The notes: a model not told the origin generated them from the letters alone. Counted from the first letter of the stretch, positions 35,428 to 43,951 are shown. The stretch is 64,000 nucleotides of DNA from Paraflavitalea sp. CAU 1676 (GCF_029223285.1 NZ_JARHUJ010000004.1:682001-746000); one strand, 5' to 3'. Numbers and translations are program-made.

Positions 35428-36084
35428 TCAGGCCGGGCGGCCAACCAGGTACATGATCCAGCAAATGGTAGCAGTGATGGCCAACACCATCACCCATTTG
35501 TATTTTTCCCACAGGTCGCGCCGCTTTCTGCGTTGAACGGCTTCGTGAACGTCGCGCAACATGGTTTCATCGGTGCCAGCAAGTTGCGAAAGCAGGAGGG
35601 CGATGGGTTGCAGGTAACGCAGCGGCAGCGGATCGGCCGCTTTCAGCAGCGAGGAAATGATGGCGCGGTTGACAGGTTGTTGTTGCGCCTGCTGAAGGAT
35701 ACCGAGATTGGTTTCGCTGAGCAGTTGCCGCACATGAAAGCTCAGGGCATCATAGTCGAGCTGGAAAATGTTCATCGAATGGACGTAGTGCCGGAGCCTT
35801 TTGCACTCGGCCAGGATGGCATCGGGGCTAAGGGCTTTTTCAACAAACGCCTCTCCGATACTGCGGTTGTACCAGCGTTTGTAATTGTACTCTTCCCGTA
35901 GAGTGGGATCGGAGAGTACCTCCCATGCTTCCTGCACTTCACGAAACAGCGCGGCCGAGAGATGGTCGCCGTTGTTCTTATCGGGATGGTATTTGAGCGC
36001 CAGCCGCCGGAAAGATTGTTTGATCTCCTTGTGGGTGGCGATGGGGGCGACTTCCAGAATTTTATAGTAATCCTTTAATTCCAT
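35428..36084 (-). CDS. J-domain (DnaJ-like) membrane protein
   Basis: 218 residues. The N-terminal J domain (about 4-68: DYYKILEVAP.. LALKYHPDKNNGDHLSAALFREVQEAWEVLSDP) has the catalytic HPD tripeptide, needed to stimulate DnaK. It lacks Gly/Phe and zinc-finger regions. A middle helical region (90-185) is uncharacterised, and the protein ends in a TM helix (about 193-214, WVMVLAITATICWIMYLV), so it is tail-anchored. It probably recruits DnaK to a membrane site. A variant -7 box (TATTTTCG) lies close upstream. Confidence 0.9.
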   Translation of the reverse strand: MELKDYYKILEVAPIATHKEIKQSFRRLALKYHPDKNNGDHLSAALFREVQEAWEVLSDPTLREEYNYKRWYNRSIGEAFVEKALSPDAILAECKRLRHYVHSMNIFQLDYDALSFHVRQLLSETNLGILQQAQQQPVNRAIISSLLKAADPLPLRYLQPIALLLSQLAGTDETMLRDVHEAVQRRKRRDLWEKYKWVMVLAITATICWIMYLVGRPA

Positions 36085-36139
36085 ATTCGACGGTGCGAAA
36101 ATAGTGGTAAATGTGTTACGCTGATAGACAACAAAACCC

Positions 36140-36147
36140 TAAGTTTG
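36140..36147 (+). promoter_or_regulatory. -7 box for the polysaccharide deacetylase gene
   Basis: TAAGTTTG is an exact TAnnTTTG match 37 bp before the start. A TTA is present 21 bp upstream of it but no TTG. Confidence 0.45.
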
Positions 36148-36184
36148 CCGTTTTATTGAAGGAATATACCCCATTCACTAAGCT

Positions 36185-37090
36185 ATGAAAACCACTGCCT
36201 TTCAAGTTGTTGTCCGCACCCTGTATGTAGTTGCCGCAGTATCGCTCATCACTGGTTGCGAAAACCTGTCCGAAGCGAAGGTGGCGGTCGCCGCTACGCC
36301 AGCAGCCAAAGAAGCAGCTGCTGCCACACCGGCCCCTGCCAGCGACAACAATACACCCGCCACTACGCCGATCACCAAACCGATCCCGGCGGATGCAGCT
36401 ACGGTCATCGCCCGGAAAGAAGTGCCCATTCTTTGCTACCACCAGGTACGTGACTGGAAGCCCACCGATTCTAAAACAGCCCAGGCTTATATCGTTCCTG
36501 TTCAGGCCTTCAAAGACCAGATAAAGATGCTGGCCGATAGTGGTTACCATACCATCTTGCCCGATCAGTTGTATGCCTACCTAACCACCGGTGCTCCTTT
36601 GCCATCCAAGCCCATCATGCTCACCTTCGATGATACCGATCTCGATCAGTATACCACGGCACTGCCCGAAATGAAGAAGTATGGATTCAAAGGCGTATTC
36701 TTCGTCATGACAGTATCCATCGGCCGCCCGCGCTATATGAGCAAAGAGCAGATCAAAGAATTGTCGGATGAAGGACACTCCATCGGTTCTCATACCTGGG
36801 ATCATCACAATGTAAAAAAGTACCAGGGCCAGGATTGGGTTACGCAGATCGAAAAGCCTTCCAAACAAATTGAGAAGATTACCGGTAAACCGGTTACTTA
36901 TTTTGCATATCCCTTCGGCTTGTGGAATCCGCAGGCCATTCCCGAGTTGAAGCAACGGGGCATCATTGCAGCTTTCCAGCTCTCTGATAAACGCGATCCC
37001 AACGATCCCCTGCATACCATTCGCCGTATCATTGTACCTGGCTCATGGAAGCCTGCTATGCTTCAAAGATCGATCAGGAGCAGCTTCTAA
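36185..37090 (+). CDS. Polysaccharide deacetylase (CE4/NodB) lipoprotein
   Basis: 301 residues. Lipoprotein signal ending SLITGC, then a low-complexity Ala/Pro/Thr linker (about 33-75) and a NodB homology domain (about 80-295). Motif 1 is MLTFDDTD (catalytic base and metal Asp), motif 2 is SHTWDHH (HxxxH metal ligands) and motif 3 is FAYPFGLWN. It likely deacetylates peptidoglycan or a surface N-acetylated glycan at the periplasmic face. It is followed by a LytTR regulator in the same orientation, 162 bp on. Confidence 0.92.
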   Translation: MKTTAFQVVVRTLYVVAAVSLITGCENLSEAKVAVAATPAAKEAAAATPAPASDNNTPATTPITKPIPADAATVIARKEVPILCYHQVRDWKPTDSKTAQAYIVPVQAFKDQIKMLADSGYHTILPDQLYAYLTTGAPLPSKPIMLTFDDTDLDQYTTALPEMKKYGFKGVFFVMTVSIGRPRYMSKEQIKELSDEGHSIGSHTWDHHNVKKYQGQDWVTQIEKPSKQIEKITGKPVTYFAYPFGLWNPQAIPELKQRGIIAAFQLSDKRDPNDPLHTIRRIIVPGSWKPAMLQRSIRSSF

Positions 37091-37173
37091 GCGTATAGTT
37101 GCATTTTCAAAACGGTTCATCCTGAAAAACGTTCGGTTTATTCTTTTTGATTGACTGTCTGTGACCTTGACCC

Positions 37174-37203
37174 TTTTTGCGGTGAAGGGTATCGATACAT
37201 TTG
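37174..37203 (+). promoter_or_regulatory. Promoter for the stand-alone LytTR regulator
   Basis: TTTTTG (37174-37179), a 16-bp spacer, then TACATTTG (37196-37203), an exact -7 match. The distance to the chosen start codon is 49 bp. Confidence 0.6.
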
Positions 37204-37252
37204 TCGGCCTAAGAAAACTTTCTTATTTCTCAACCCGATAAAGCGTAGCGAC

Positions 37253-37990
37253 ATGAAGGTATTAGTTGTGGAAGGAGATAAGCGCGTTGTAAGAATTCTG
37301 GAACGTGCTTTGAAGAGAATCGATCACTCCATCCGTATCATTGGCACAATTCCTGCCATTTTCTCATCGGCCCATTGGCTGAAGCAACATGGAATTCCCG
37401 ACATTATTTTAATGAGTGAGGATGCTGTGAAAGAGCACCAGATCATTGACCTCTCAAACGGCAAGGTCAATGCAACGGTTATTTTCACAGTTCAGTCGGA
37501 TCAATTCACATTCTATGCATTCCGCCTGGCTCATCTCGAACACCTGCTGCCCGCCGCATTCATGGAACGTTTCCAGGACGAAATGGACCAGGATGTAGTA
37601 ACGGCTCCCGTACAGGTTATGGCACCGGCCACGAAGGTCATTCAAACAACCTGGCGAACCCGTTTCCTGGTAAAGCAGGGACAGAAATTTGCTTCGGTGG
37701 AGACGGCGACCATCGCTTACTTCTTTTCAGAAGGCCGCTTCATTTTCTTCAAAACGATCGACGGGCAGAAATACCTGGTCGAGTACACGCTGGAGGAATT
37801 GGAGTCCATGCTCGATCCGCAGCAGTTCTTCCGCATCAACCGTTCACTGCTGGTTTCCTTTAAAAGTGTAGATCAGATCCATCCTTATTTTGGCAATCGT
37901 TTAAAGCTCTTTCTCGAGCCCGCTATGGAGAAGGATATTCTGGTTAGCAGGGAAAAAGTGAATGAGTTCAAAAAGTGGCTGGGGCAGTAG
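37253..37990 (+). CDS. LytTR regulator with degenerate (pseudo-)receiver domain
   Basis: 245 residues from ATG 37253; the open frame further upstream contains the promoter. The N-terminal half aligns with a response-regulator receiver, but key residues are lost. Where the intact regulator at 33235 has Asp55 (PDLVFLD) this protein has Ser55 (PDIILMS); Lys100 (DYLLK) is Pro100 (EHLLP); the acidic pair is reduced to VVEGD. The C-terminal LytTR domain (about 140-245) is well preserved: FLVKQGQKFASVETATIAYF and FFRINRSLLVSF. It thus probably binds DNA without phosphorylation control. No kinase gene is adjacent. Confidence 0.9.
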   Translation: MKVLVVEGDKRVVRILERALKRIDHSIRIIGTIPAIFSSAHWLKQHGIPDIILMSEDAVKEHQIIDLSNGKVNATVIFTVQSDQFTFYAFRLAHLEHLLPAAFMERFQDEMDQDVVTAPVQVMAPATKVIQTTWRTRFLVKQGQKFASVETATIAYFFSEGRFIFFKTIDGQKYLVEYTLEELESMLDPQQFFRINRSLLVSFKSVDQIHPYFGNRLKLFLEPAMEKDILVSREKVNEFKKWLGQ

Positions 37991-38128
37991 CTCGATTCGC
38001 TACCCGGATTATTCGATTCGCACAGCGTAATATGCAGTTAGCACGAAATGGCTTTAGGGGCCAACAGGCAAAAAGTATTTTGGGAGGTAACCCAAATACC
38101 CTGTTAAAAACCCTCAAACCCTCTAACC

Positions 38129-39247
38129 ATGCGTTCCATTGCGATCCTATCCGGTCTGGCAATCCTGTTGCTATTCCTTCAACCAGCGTACAGTCAATGC
38201 AAAAAGGCCCCTCCTCCTGAACCCTGTACGGGAACAGAGCCTTCTCCGGTCAATAACGAGATCATGACCGTGGGCATTAAGAAATGGTATTATGGCCCTG
38301 CCGCCACGTTCAGTCAGTTAACCCTCCGGGGCGGCACCCTGGTCGTTTGCAGCGATCTTACCATTACCAAGTTAATCCTCGATTCAGGAACTATTGTGAT
38401 CAACCCTGGCGCCAAACTCACAGCAGGTGGTGGTGGAAGTGGTATGATCTGGCAGGGCGGATGTGCCGTGTACAATCACGGCCGGTTCGAGATCACTTCC
38501 AACCTCACCCTGCAGGGGCCCTATGCTTCTGCGGCAAGGCCCAATATCCTGATGAATACGTCGCCGGCAGCATCCAGCAGGTCATTCGATTACCTGGTGA
38601 TCAACGATCCCAATTCATTTTTGATCAACAATGGGGCTGCCCAGTTCCATGGCGTCATCACCGATAACCTGGCGGCGCCGGGAAGCGTTTGCCTCGGCTA
38701 TACCAGTCAGCTGAAGCAATCGGTGCTTATCAATAAGGTCAAGGATAGTTATGTGGCGCCATCGGGTACAGCCTGTGTGTCGGTATCCTCCTTTTCGCAG
38801 TTCCTGGATACGCTCACCAACCATCCGTCCCTGCTCGCCTGTATAAGTTCGGGGCATACTTCTCAAACCGGGGGAGCCAACAAGCCCAATGCCTGGGGAG
38901 AAGCAACCAGATTCAATGCGTGTACCGATTGCGCCAGCATCGCTCTGCTCGATCTGGAGCCAGAGCGCCCGCGCATAAACAGGCCAACGGAAGAGGCTGG
39001 CATTAAATTCTTTCCAAACCCTTTCACCACCCAGGTTCAGGTGAGCTGGGCGGCAGGCCAAAAGCCCGAAGCGGTAATGATTGTCAGCAGCACCGGCCAG
39101 CCAGTATACTACGCCCGCACCGACGGCGCCACGGCAAATGGCATGAAGATCGGACTGCCGGCCTCGCTGCCCGCAGGCAGCTTTATCGCCAAATTGATCT
39201 ACCCCGCCACGACGGTAGTTCACAAACTCATTAAAATACAGGAGTAA
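38129..39247 (+). CDS. Secreted protein with T9SS type A sorting domain
   Basis: 372 residues with signal peptide MRSIAILSGLAILLLFLQPAYSQ. A Pro/Cys-rich start (CKKAPPPEPC) precedes a repetitive beta-strand region of about 200 residues (GGTLVVCSDLTITKLILDSG..INPGAKLTAGG), suggestive of a small right-handed beta-helix. A Cys pair (CTDC) precedes the C-terminal Por/T9SS sorting domain (about 295-372, FFPNPFTTQVQVSW ... KLIKIQE). Likely exported through the type IX system and displayed on the cell surface or released. The function is unknown. Confidence 0.8.
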   Translation: MRSIAILSGLAILLLFLQPAYSQCKKAPPPEPCTGTEPSPVNNEIMTVGIKKWYYGPAATFSQLTLRGGTLVVCSDLTITKLILDSGTIVINPGAKLTAGGGGSGMIWQGGCAVYNHGRFEITSNLTLQGPYASAARPNILMNTSPAASSRSFDYLVINDPNSFLINNGAAQFHGVITDNLAAPGSVCLGYTSQLKQSVLINKVKDSYVAPSGTACVSVSSFSQFLDTLTNHPSLLACISSGHTSQTGGANKPNAWGEATRFNACTDCASIALLDLEPERPRINRPTEEAGIKFFPNPFTTQVQVSWAAGQKPEAVMIVSSTGQPVYYARTDGATANGMKIGLPASLPAGSFIAKLIYPATTVVHKLIKIQE

Positions 39248-39511
39248 ACCCTTAATGCGCAACCCCGGGTACAATAAATTGTGTTGATAAACAAGTACTT
39301 ATGTTGTTATTGCCGACCGGCCCCGAAAGTGGGCGCCGCCAGGCTTTTTTGTGATGCAACGAAAGGGAAAAGTTGGATGTCTAAATGGCTGCGGAGGAAT
39401 TCCGGCACAGGAACGCAATCTTTTGCAATACTTGTAGTCAAATTCATCACGCAGCTAAATAATGTTTTAGATTCGCGAACCCTATTATTTCAGACACAAA
39501 AACATAAAACG

Positions 39512-40258
39512 GTGCAAACGAGCAAGGTGAAAATTACTTTATGGAGTTTGGTAGCAATGATCGGTATTTCTTTGACTGGTTGTTTAAAAGCCACAGATCC
39601 CCAGCCACAGGCCGCAAAGGCATATGTGTCGATATTGCATTTGGCTACAGTGCCCACCGCATTGAGCACAGATGTCTATTTCGATGATAAAAAGGTTTCT
39701 ACCAACGCTTTTCCTCCCGGTGGTGTACCACAGTTCTATTCGCAGATCGAAGTAGACGGTTTCAAGATCGACTTCAAAAAAGCAAACGGCGACAGCCTGA
39801 TGGCCAACGTTCCGTTTGCGCTGTACGATTCCCTCGGTTTTTATTCAGTGATATTGTACAACCCCACCAGCACCAGCAATGCGATGAAAGCCATGAGGAT
39901 CGAGGATGATTTCTCGAGTTTGTCTCTTGACAAGACTTTCTTTCGTTTCTGGCACCTGAGCCCAAGTGTCAACGACCTGGGGCCAGTTGATCTGTACATC
40001 GACAACAACAAAGTAGCCAGCAACCGCACCCTGGCCGATAATGAATTCAGCGACTATCAGAATATATTCCAAACCACCACGTCCGGCAGCCATTCTATCA
40101 AGATAAAGCTAAGCAATAAGGATACTGTGATCTATCAATCCCCTTCGGATGTTTCGTTCCAAAGTGGCAATGCTTATACTTTATACCTGGCCGGTAATAC
40201 CGGCGGCGCAGATGCCAACAAACTTACTGTTGGTTCATTGAGAGCGGCTAATAACTAA
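39512..40258 (+). CDS. DUF4397-domain lipoprotein
   Basis: About 248 residues. The frame is open upstream to 39281 but no ATG fits. A GTG at 39512 (or 39527) gives a short lipoprotein signal ending GISLTGC, so a non-ATG start is most likely. The mature part is a beta-rich DUF4397 domain (YVSILHLATVPTALSTDVYFDDKKVS, RFWHLSPSVNDLGPVDLYIDNNKV). Such lipoproteins are widespread in Bacteroidota and of unknown function. A strong bidirectional terminator follows. Confidence 0.82.
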   Translation: MQTSKVKITLWSLVAMIGISLTGCLKATDPQPQAAKAYVSILHLATVPTALSTDVYFDDKKVSTNAFPPGGVPQFYSQIEVDGFKIDFKKANGDSLMANVPFALYDSLGFYSVILYNPTSTSNAMKAMRIEDDFSSLSLDKTFFRFWHLSPSVNDLGPVDLYIDNNKVASNRTLADNEFSDYQNIFQTTTSGSHSIKIKLSNKDTVIYQSPSDVSFQSGNAYTLYLAGNTGGADANKLTVGSLRAANN

Positions 40259-40276
40259 ACGAACTTTACCAATACA

Positions 40277-40310
40277 AAAAAGGATGCACCTTACGGGGTG
40301 CATCCTTTTT
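40277..40310. terminator. Bidirectional terminator between DUF4397 and glycosyltransferase genes
   Basis: A perfect 14-bp stem AAAAAGGATGCACC (40277-40290) / GGTGCATCCTTTTT (40297-40310) with a 6-nt loop. The A and T runs make it symmetrical for both convergent genes. Confidence 0.95.
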
Positions 40311-40331
40311 CTATGTTAGCCTGTCCCAATG

Positions 40332-41714
40332 CTAATTTCTTACCAGTACTTTATCGTTGTTGATAGAATGGCTGGTCCTTACCGGGGTCTTTCCCTGCAG
40401 TAATTCGGCCACATAACCGGCGCACAACAGGTGCGGATCGTAACGGTTGAACTCGGCTGCCATGGTTTTTACATGTTGGCGGTACGTATCATTCTTCAAT
40501 ACCTCCTCCACACTTTGTTTTACCTGGGCGGGCGTTGGCTTTTCTGTTTTCAGATCGATACCCAGTTTAAAGTAACCCACCCGGGCGTTGATCTCGAGTT
40601 TACCTTCATGTACACCACCCACCACCAGGGGCAGCAGGTGCTGAACGCCCAGCATAACGCCGCCATAACCACCGTTGGTTACGTATACGTCCGAGTAAGG
40701 CATCACATCATCGAAGGGAATGAAATCTTCAATGATGAGGTTGTCCGACTGATATCTTTTTCTCAGTTCACCGGTCTTCGATCCACCGGTAGTAACGATA
40801 ACGAGGTGGTTGGAATTCCTGAAGGCCTCGATGGTGGGCACGATGATCTTCTCCGGATCCTTCTCTACGGTGCCCTGGGTTACCAGGATCACTTTGTCGT
40901 ATTGCTCGAGCTTGGGATGATACCAGCGCTCGCGCTGTTGCGTCGATTGATAGGGCAGCAGGGGGCCCAGGAAGCGAACATTGCTGCCAAGGTCGCTGCG
41001 TTTGTATTCGAAACCGGGTGTGCCGCTCTGCAGCAATAGGGAGGCTTTGCGCGTCAGGGCATCAAACACATTCGAGCCGCCGGGATCGATATCGTATTCG
41101 CGGAAGATCTTGCGGAAGACCTGGTTCGATTTACGGAAAATGAAATTGTCGGCAATGAAACGCATCACATCCTGCTTGCGGCGGCCAAAGAAACCGCTGG
41201 CCGGTGTGAGGCCAAGGCCGGCAGGGCCCAGGTCGCGCGAGGTTTCGGTGAGTGGCACCACGCCGATCGCGATCGCCGGTATATGCATCTTCTCTCTCAC
41301 GAAAGGAAGCGCACCAAAAGTGACATCGGCGATCACCAGGTCGAAGGGAAACTCCTGGTAGATCTCCTGGATATCCTCAAAGTATTCAGTAGAGCGAAGG
41401 ATGAACACATTGATCAGGTCGAAATTGAGTTTGCTCACCTGGCTTTTGTGCTTTGCCCGTTCGGGAAAAACATCATCCGGCTCGCCGCCCGAAAAATCGA
41501 AGGCGCGGTTGAAAGGATAATGCGGTATGCCCAGTTTGCGGAGCTTATCGCTATAGGTTTCGGAAGTGTACCACCTCACATCATAACCTATACTCTTCAG
41601 GTGCATGGCCAGCCCCGTAAGGGGATTGAAGTGGCCGTCTGCAGGTACATTGGCAAACAGGATCTTTTTTCCATTGCCGTTTGCGGGAAACCCGTAATAT
41701 TTATTCTTTTCCAT
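40332..41714 (-). CDS. MGT/UGT-type (GT1) glycosyltransferase
   Basis: 460 residues, GT-B fold. The N-terminal half has KILFANVPADGHFNPLTGLAMHL, the acceptor-binding start of macrolide/sterol-type glycosyltransferases (EryCIII/MGT group). The C-terminal half has the nucleotide-sugar site: VILVTQGTVE, EDFIPFDDVMPYSDVYVTNGGYGG and PLVVGGVHEGKLEINARV. No signal peptide, so it is cytoplasmic. Acceptor unknown; a lipid, carotenoid or small molecule is plausible. Single-gene unit. Confidence 0.9.
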   Translation of the reverse strand: MEKNKYYGFPANGNGKKILFANVPADGHFNPLTGLAMHLKSIGYDVRWYTSETYSDKLRKLGIPHYPFNRAFDFSGGEPDDVFPERAKHKSQVSKLNFDLINVFILRSTEYFEDIQEIYQEFPFDLVIADVTFGALPFVREKMHIPAIAIGVVPLTETSRDLGPAGLGLTPASGFFGRRKQDVMRFIADNFIFRKSNQVFRKIFREYDIDPGGSNVFDALTRKASLLLQSGTPGFEYKRSDLGSNVRFLGPLLPYQSTQQRERWYHPKLEQYDKVILVTQGTVEKDPEKIIVPTIEAFRNSNHLVIVTTGGSKTGELRKRYQSDNLIIEDFIPFDDVMPYSDVYVTNGGYGGVMLGVQHLLPLVVGGVHEGKLEINARVGYFKLGIDLKTEKPTPAQVKQSVEEVLKNDTYRQHVKTMAAEFNRYDPHLLCAGYVAELLQGKTPVRTSHSINNDKVLVRN

Positions 41715-41734
41715 GACTGATAACCGGTTTAAAT

Positions 41735-41758
41735 ATTAATTGCAATAGCAATATTAAT
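41735..41758. promoter_or_regulatory. AT-rich inverted repeat upstream of the glycosyltransferase gene
   Basis: ATTAATTGC-aata-GCAATATTAAT, an inverted repeat with a 2-bp insertion in one arm, 21 bp before the start codon. On the minus strand it overlaps TAATATTG, one mismatch from the -7 consensus. Candidate operator; weak. Confidence 0.35.
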
Positions 41759-41852
41759 CACCGGAAATCCGGGCCCAATGGGGCTCTTGCATGAATTGCC
41801 CCATCCTTATTGTCAGTTGTCGAAATCGGTGGATGGAAATGGAAGTCTGGAG

Positions 41853-42491
41853 TCAGTATTCGAAGCCCTTGATGGCATCATCTTTCAGCATCATATCTAC
41901 AAACCGGTCCTGGTTGACCTTGGTGCCTTTAAGTTTAAGCAGTAGATGGAGTTCGTTGCCTTTTTTGGTGCGTTTCTGCCGGCTGCAGCGCAGGCGGCAT
42001 TCCGTATACATCCTGTTGAACCTGATGAGCACATCGGGGACGCTGTCGCATACGATGATGTAGTTGCGTTCTTTGTGAATGGTATCGATGATGGGTTCCA
42101 GTTTGATAAAAATGGAAAGCACCACCAGTACGCTAACGGTAGTGCCCGCCGCAATGAGGTAAAGACCGCTGCCCACTGCCATGCCGATGGCAGCGGTAGT
42201 CCATACGGTAGCGGCCGTGGTGAGGCCATTGACGCCCTGTTCGCTCCTGAAGATCACGCCGGCGCCGAGAAAACCAATACCGGTTACTACGGTCGAGGCA
42301 ATACGGTCTGCCGTGCCGTTCGTGAGTAGTTGCGACACGATGCAAAACAGGCACGAACCCACGCAGATGAGGGTAATGGTGCGGAGTCCGGCCGATTTAT
42401 CATGATATTCCCGTTCGGCTCCGATGATGCCGCCCAGCAAAATGGCCAAACCAATCCTCAGCAAGGCTGTGTCCCAACTGAATAGTACCAT
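41853..42491 (-). CDS. MgtC/SapB-family membrane protein
   Basis: 212 residues: four or five TM helices in the first 135 residues (LLRIGLAILLGGIIGAEREY..GSCLFCIVSQL..VVTGIGFLGAGVIFR..GLTTAATVWTTAAIGMAVG), the MgtC signature, followed by a cytoplasmic C-terminal domain with an ACT-like pattern. In Salmonella MgtC modulates membrane ATPase and Mg2+-limited growth; here the role is unknown. It lies only 6 bp after the acidic-protein gene, in the same operon. Confidence 0.92.
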   Translation of the reverse strand: MVLFSWDTALLRIGLAILLGGIIGAEREYHDKSAGLRTITLICVGSCLFCIVSQLLTNGTADRIASTVVTGIGFLGAGVIFRSEQGVNGLTTAATVWTTAAIGMAVGSGLYLIAAGTTVSVLVVLSIFIKLEPIIDTIHKERNYIIVCDSVPDVLIRFNRMYTECRLRCSRQKRTKKGNELHLLLKLKGTKVNQDRFVDMMLKDDAIKGFEY

Positions 42492-42497
42492 GGAGGG

Positions 42498-43067
42498 TTA
42501 TTTTTCGTCGTCTTCGTTTTCTTCGTCCAGACTATAAGCATTGTTCTCTTCATCCTCTTCGCCAATGGCTTCATCGGCGTCGTCATCTTCACTGCCCGGC
42601 ACGTCGAGATCACGCCCGCTGTAGGCATTGCTGAATCCTTTTTCATTGAGCGGGTCGCCGTCATCATCCGTGCTGTCGAGCGCAGTAGCACGTATTCTGC
42701 GGCCTTCCTCATCTGTAGTATAACCGGCAGCATCCCTCAGGCGGTCGGCTTCCTCTTTGGTAACGTTCGTGGTGCCCCTGTCGGCCCGGAAGTCTTCGTC
42801 TTCCCGGTCGTCGAGAATGCTGTCTCCTTCTTCATCTTCCGAAGAAATAGTGGTATCGGCATATTCGCTCATGCGCGGTACATGAATGTGTTCCTGTCCG
42901 GGAATGTCTTTCACATCGGGCAGGTCGAGGGTGGTCTCTTCCTCCTTCATTTTTGCTTCATCCTCGGGCGTGTCGGGGAGGTCGGCACTGCCAGAGCGCT
43001 TGTTGACGGGGACTTTGGGAGCGGTGGTTTGGCCCCTGCCAGGTGAAGCGGACTTTGACTTTTTCAT
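42498..43067 (-). CDS. Highly acidic hydrophilic protein in operon with MgtC
   Basis: 189 residues from ATG 43067 (MKKSKSASPGRGQ); the frame is open further upstream, but the first ATG after the gap gives the sensible basic N-terminus. The rest is very rich in Asp/Glu (for example DLPDVKDIPGQEHIHVPRM, EDEEGDSILDDREDED and a terminal acidic stretch). It is probably mostly disordered, with no signal peptide or TM helix. I do not recognise a family. Six base pairs separate it from mgtC, which suggests linked functions, perhaps cation buffering; this is inference. Confidence 0.7.
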   Translation of the reverse strand: MKKSKSASPGRGQTTAPKVPVNKRSGSADLPDTPEDEAKMKEEETTLDLPDVKDIPGQEHIHVPRMSEYADTTISSEDEEGDSILDDREDEDFRADRGTTNVTKEEADRLRDAAGYTTDEEGRRIRATALDSTDDDGDPLNEKGFSNAYSGRDLDVPGSEDDDADEAIGEEDEENNAYSLDEENEDDEK

Positions 43068-43540
43068 AAACACCTCTTTTTTTAAGATACCGGCTAAAAT
43101 CTTGTGCCAGCGTCGGCAAGCTGACAGAGCGGCTGTCAGGCGCCCCGCCCGCGTGGAGAGCAGCCCGGTCACCCACGCTCACCCGTCTGCCGCGTTCCGT
43201 CATCCGGGTGGTGAGAACGGAGGGGCAGGGATCAAGAAACGAAGCCCAGGTTCCCTGTAAAACCTGCCCTGCGGTGAAATAAGAATGGGATTAAAATCGA
43301 TACTTTTTTAACAGGGGTTGATGGGTCGATTTCTTTTTTACTTATCTTTGAAAGGATCGAAAGATTTGCAGCGATTATTACTTTCTCCGTCAACATTGAG
43401 TGCCTGCCATATTTAAAGTTCTCCCGATTTTTTGCCAACGAATTGCATCTGTACCTGTCGATTGAAACATGTGTCGGTACCATGTACCGTACCAAATCAG
43501 CCACTATTCAGTATTCTGGTCACTCATAAAATCTGATCGC
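43068..43540. other. Gene-free stretch upstream of the acidic-mgtC operon
   Basis: 473 bp. Contains a perfect 7-bp hairpin CTGACAG-agcgg-CTGTCAG (43121-43139), an exact -7 box TATCTTTG on the plus strand at 43343-43350 (23 bp after a TTG), and three GTACC units around 43478-43495. A leader RNA for the small ORF at 43541 is possible. No convincing ORF. Confidence 0.55.
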
Positions 43541-43744
43541 ATGAAAAAGCTACAGTACAATTACCTGCCTGCCGACGGCGGCAGCACAGGAAAGGCAACG
43601 AAAGGCAAAACAAACGCAAAGTCAACTGCAAAGCAAACGGCGCCCGTGCCACCCGATGAGGAAACGGTCAACCGCCTCAATGCTATCGCCCGCGAGTACC
43701 CGTTTTGTGTTTACTTCAAGCAGAGCACTATTTCCCTACTATAA
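43541..43744 (+). CDS. Small ORF, 67 aa, hypothetical
   Basis: ATG 43541 opens MKKLQYNYLPADGGSTGKATKG, then a Lys/Ala/Thr-rich stretch and a helical end (DEETVNRLNAIAREYPFCVYF). No signal peptide, no recognised family. The strong terminator that follows only at 43841 and the open +1 frame (ending at 43865 inside the terminator stem, with three Cys) raise the possibility that the gene originally continued and has suffered a frameshift. It could also be a genuine short peptide gene. Coding status is uncertain. Confidence 0.4.
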   Translation: MKKLQYNYLPADGGSTGKATKGKTNAKSTAKQTAPVPPDEETVNRLNAIAREYPFCVYFKQSTISLL

Positions 43745-43840
43745 TAATATTTTCTATCGGAACTGTACAGCCGCACGTGGCGACAGTCAATCACTGTGTG
43801 GTCCGTACACTATAAACATCAACACCAACTGCTACAACGG

Positions 43841-43878
43841 AAAAGGCCATCTCAAACCAGTTTGAGGTGGCCTTTTTT
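43841..43878 (+). terminator. Strong terminator downstream of the 43541 ORF
   Basis: A 16-bp stem with one G-U wobble: left arm 43841-43856 (AAAAGGCCATCTCAAA), right arm 43861-43876 (TTTGAGGTGGCCTTTT), 4-nt loop, six T in all. Its presence argues that the region upstream is transcribed. Confidence 0.93.
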
Positions 43879-43902
43879 AATAATACAACTTCTGTAAACA
43901 AT

Positions 43903-43925
43903 AAAAGGGTACTCAACGAGTACCC
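43903..43925 (-). terminator. Terminator of the 43952 lipoprotein gene
   Basis: A perfect 8-bp stem GGGTACTC (43907-43914) / GAGTACCC (43918-43925) with an AAC loop. On the minus strand it is followed by TTTTATTGTTT. Confidence 0.85.
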
Positions 43926-43951
43926 TCATTTTCATGGAGACGTTCAGCAGA

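Noticed and set aside
35323-35901. 192-codon plus-strand frame covering the J-domain gene
   Set aside because: Antisense to a clear DnaJ-domain protein; starts in the spacer and lacks any domain.
41765-41815. ATGGGGC/GCCCCAT hairpin after mgtC as a terminator
   Set aside because: The 7-bp stem has a long loop and no U tract on the minus strand.
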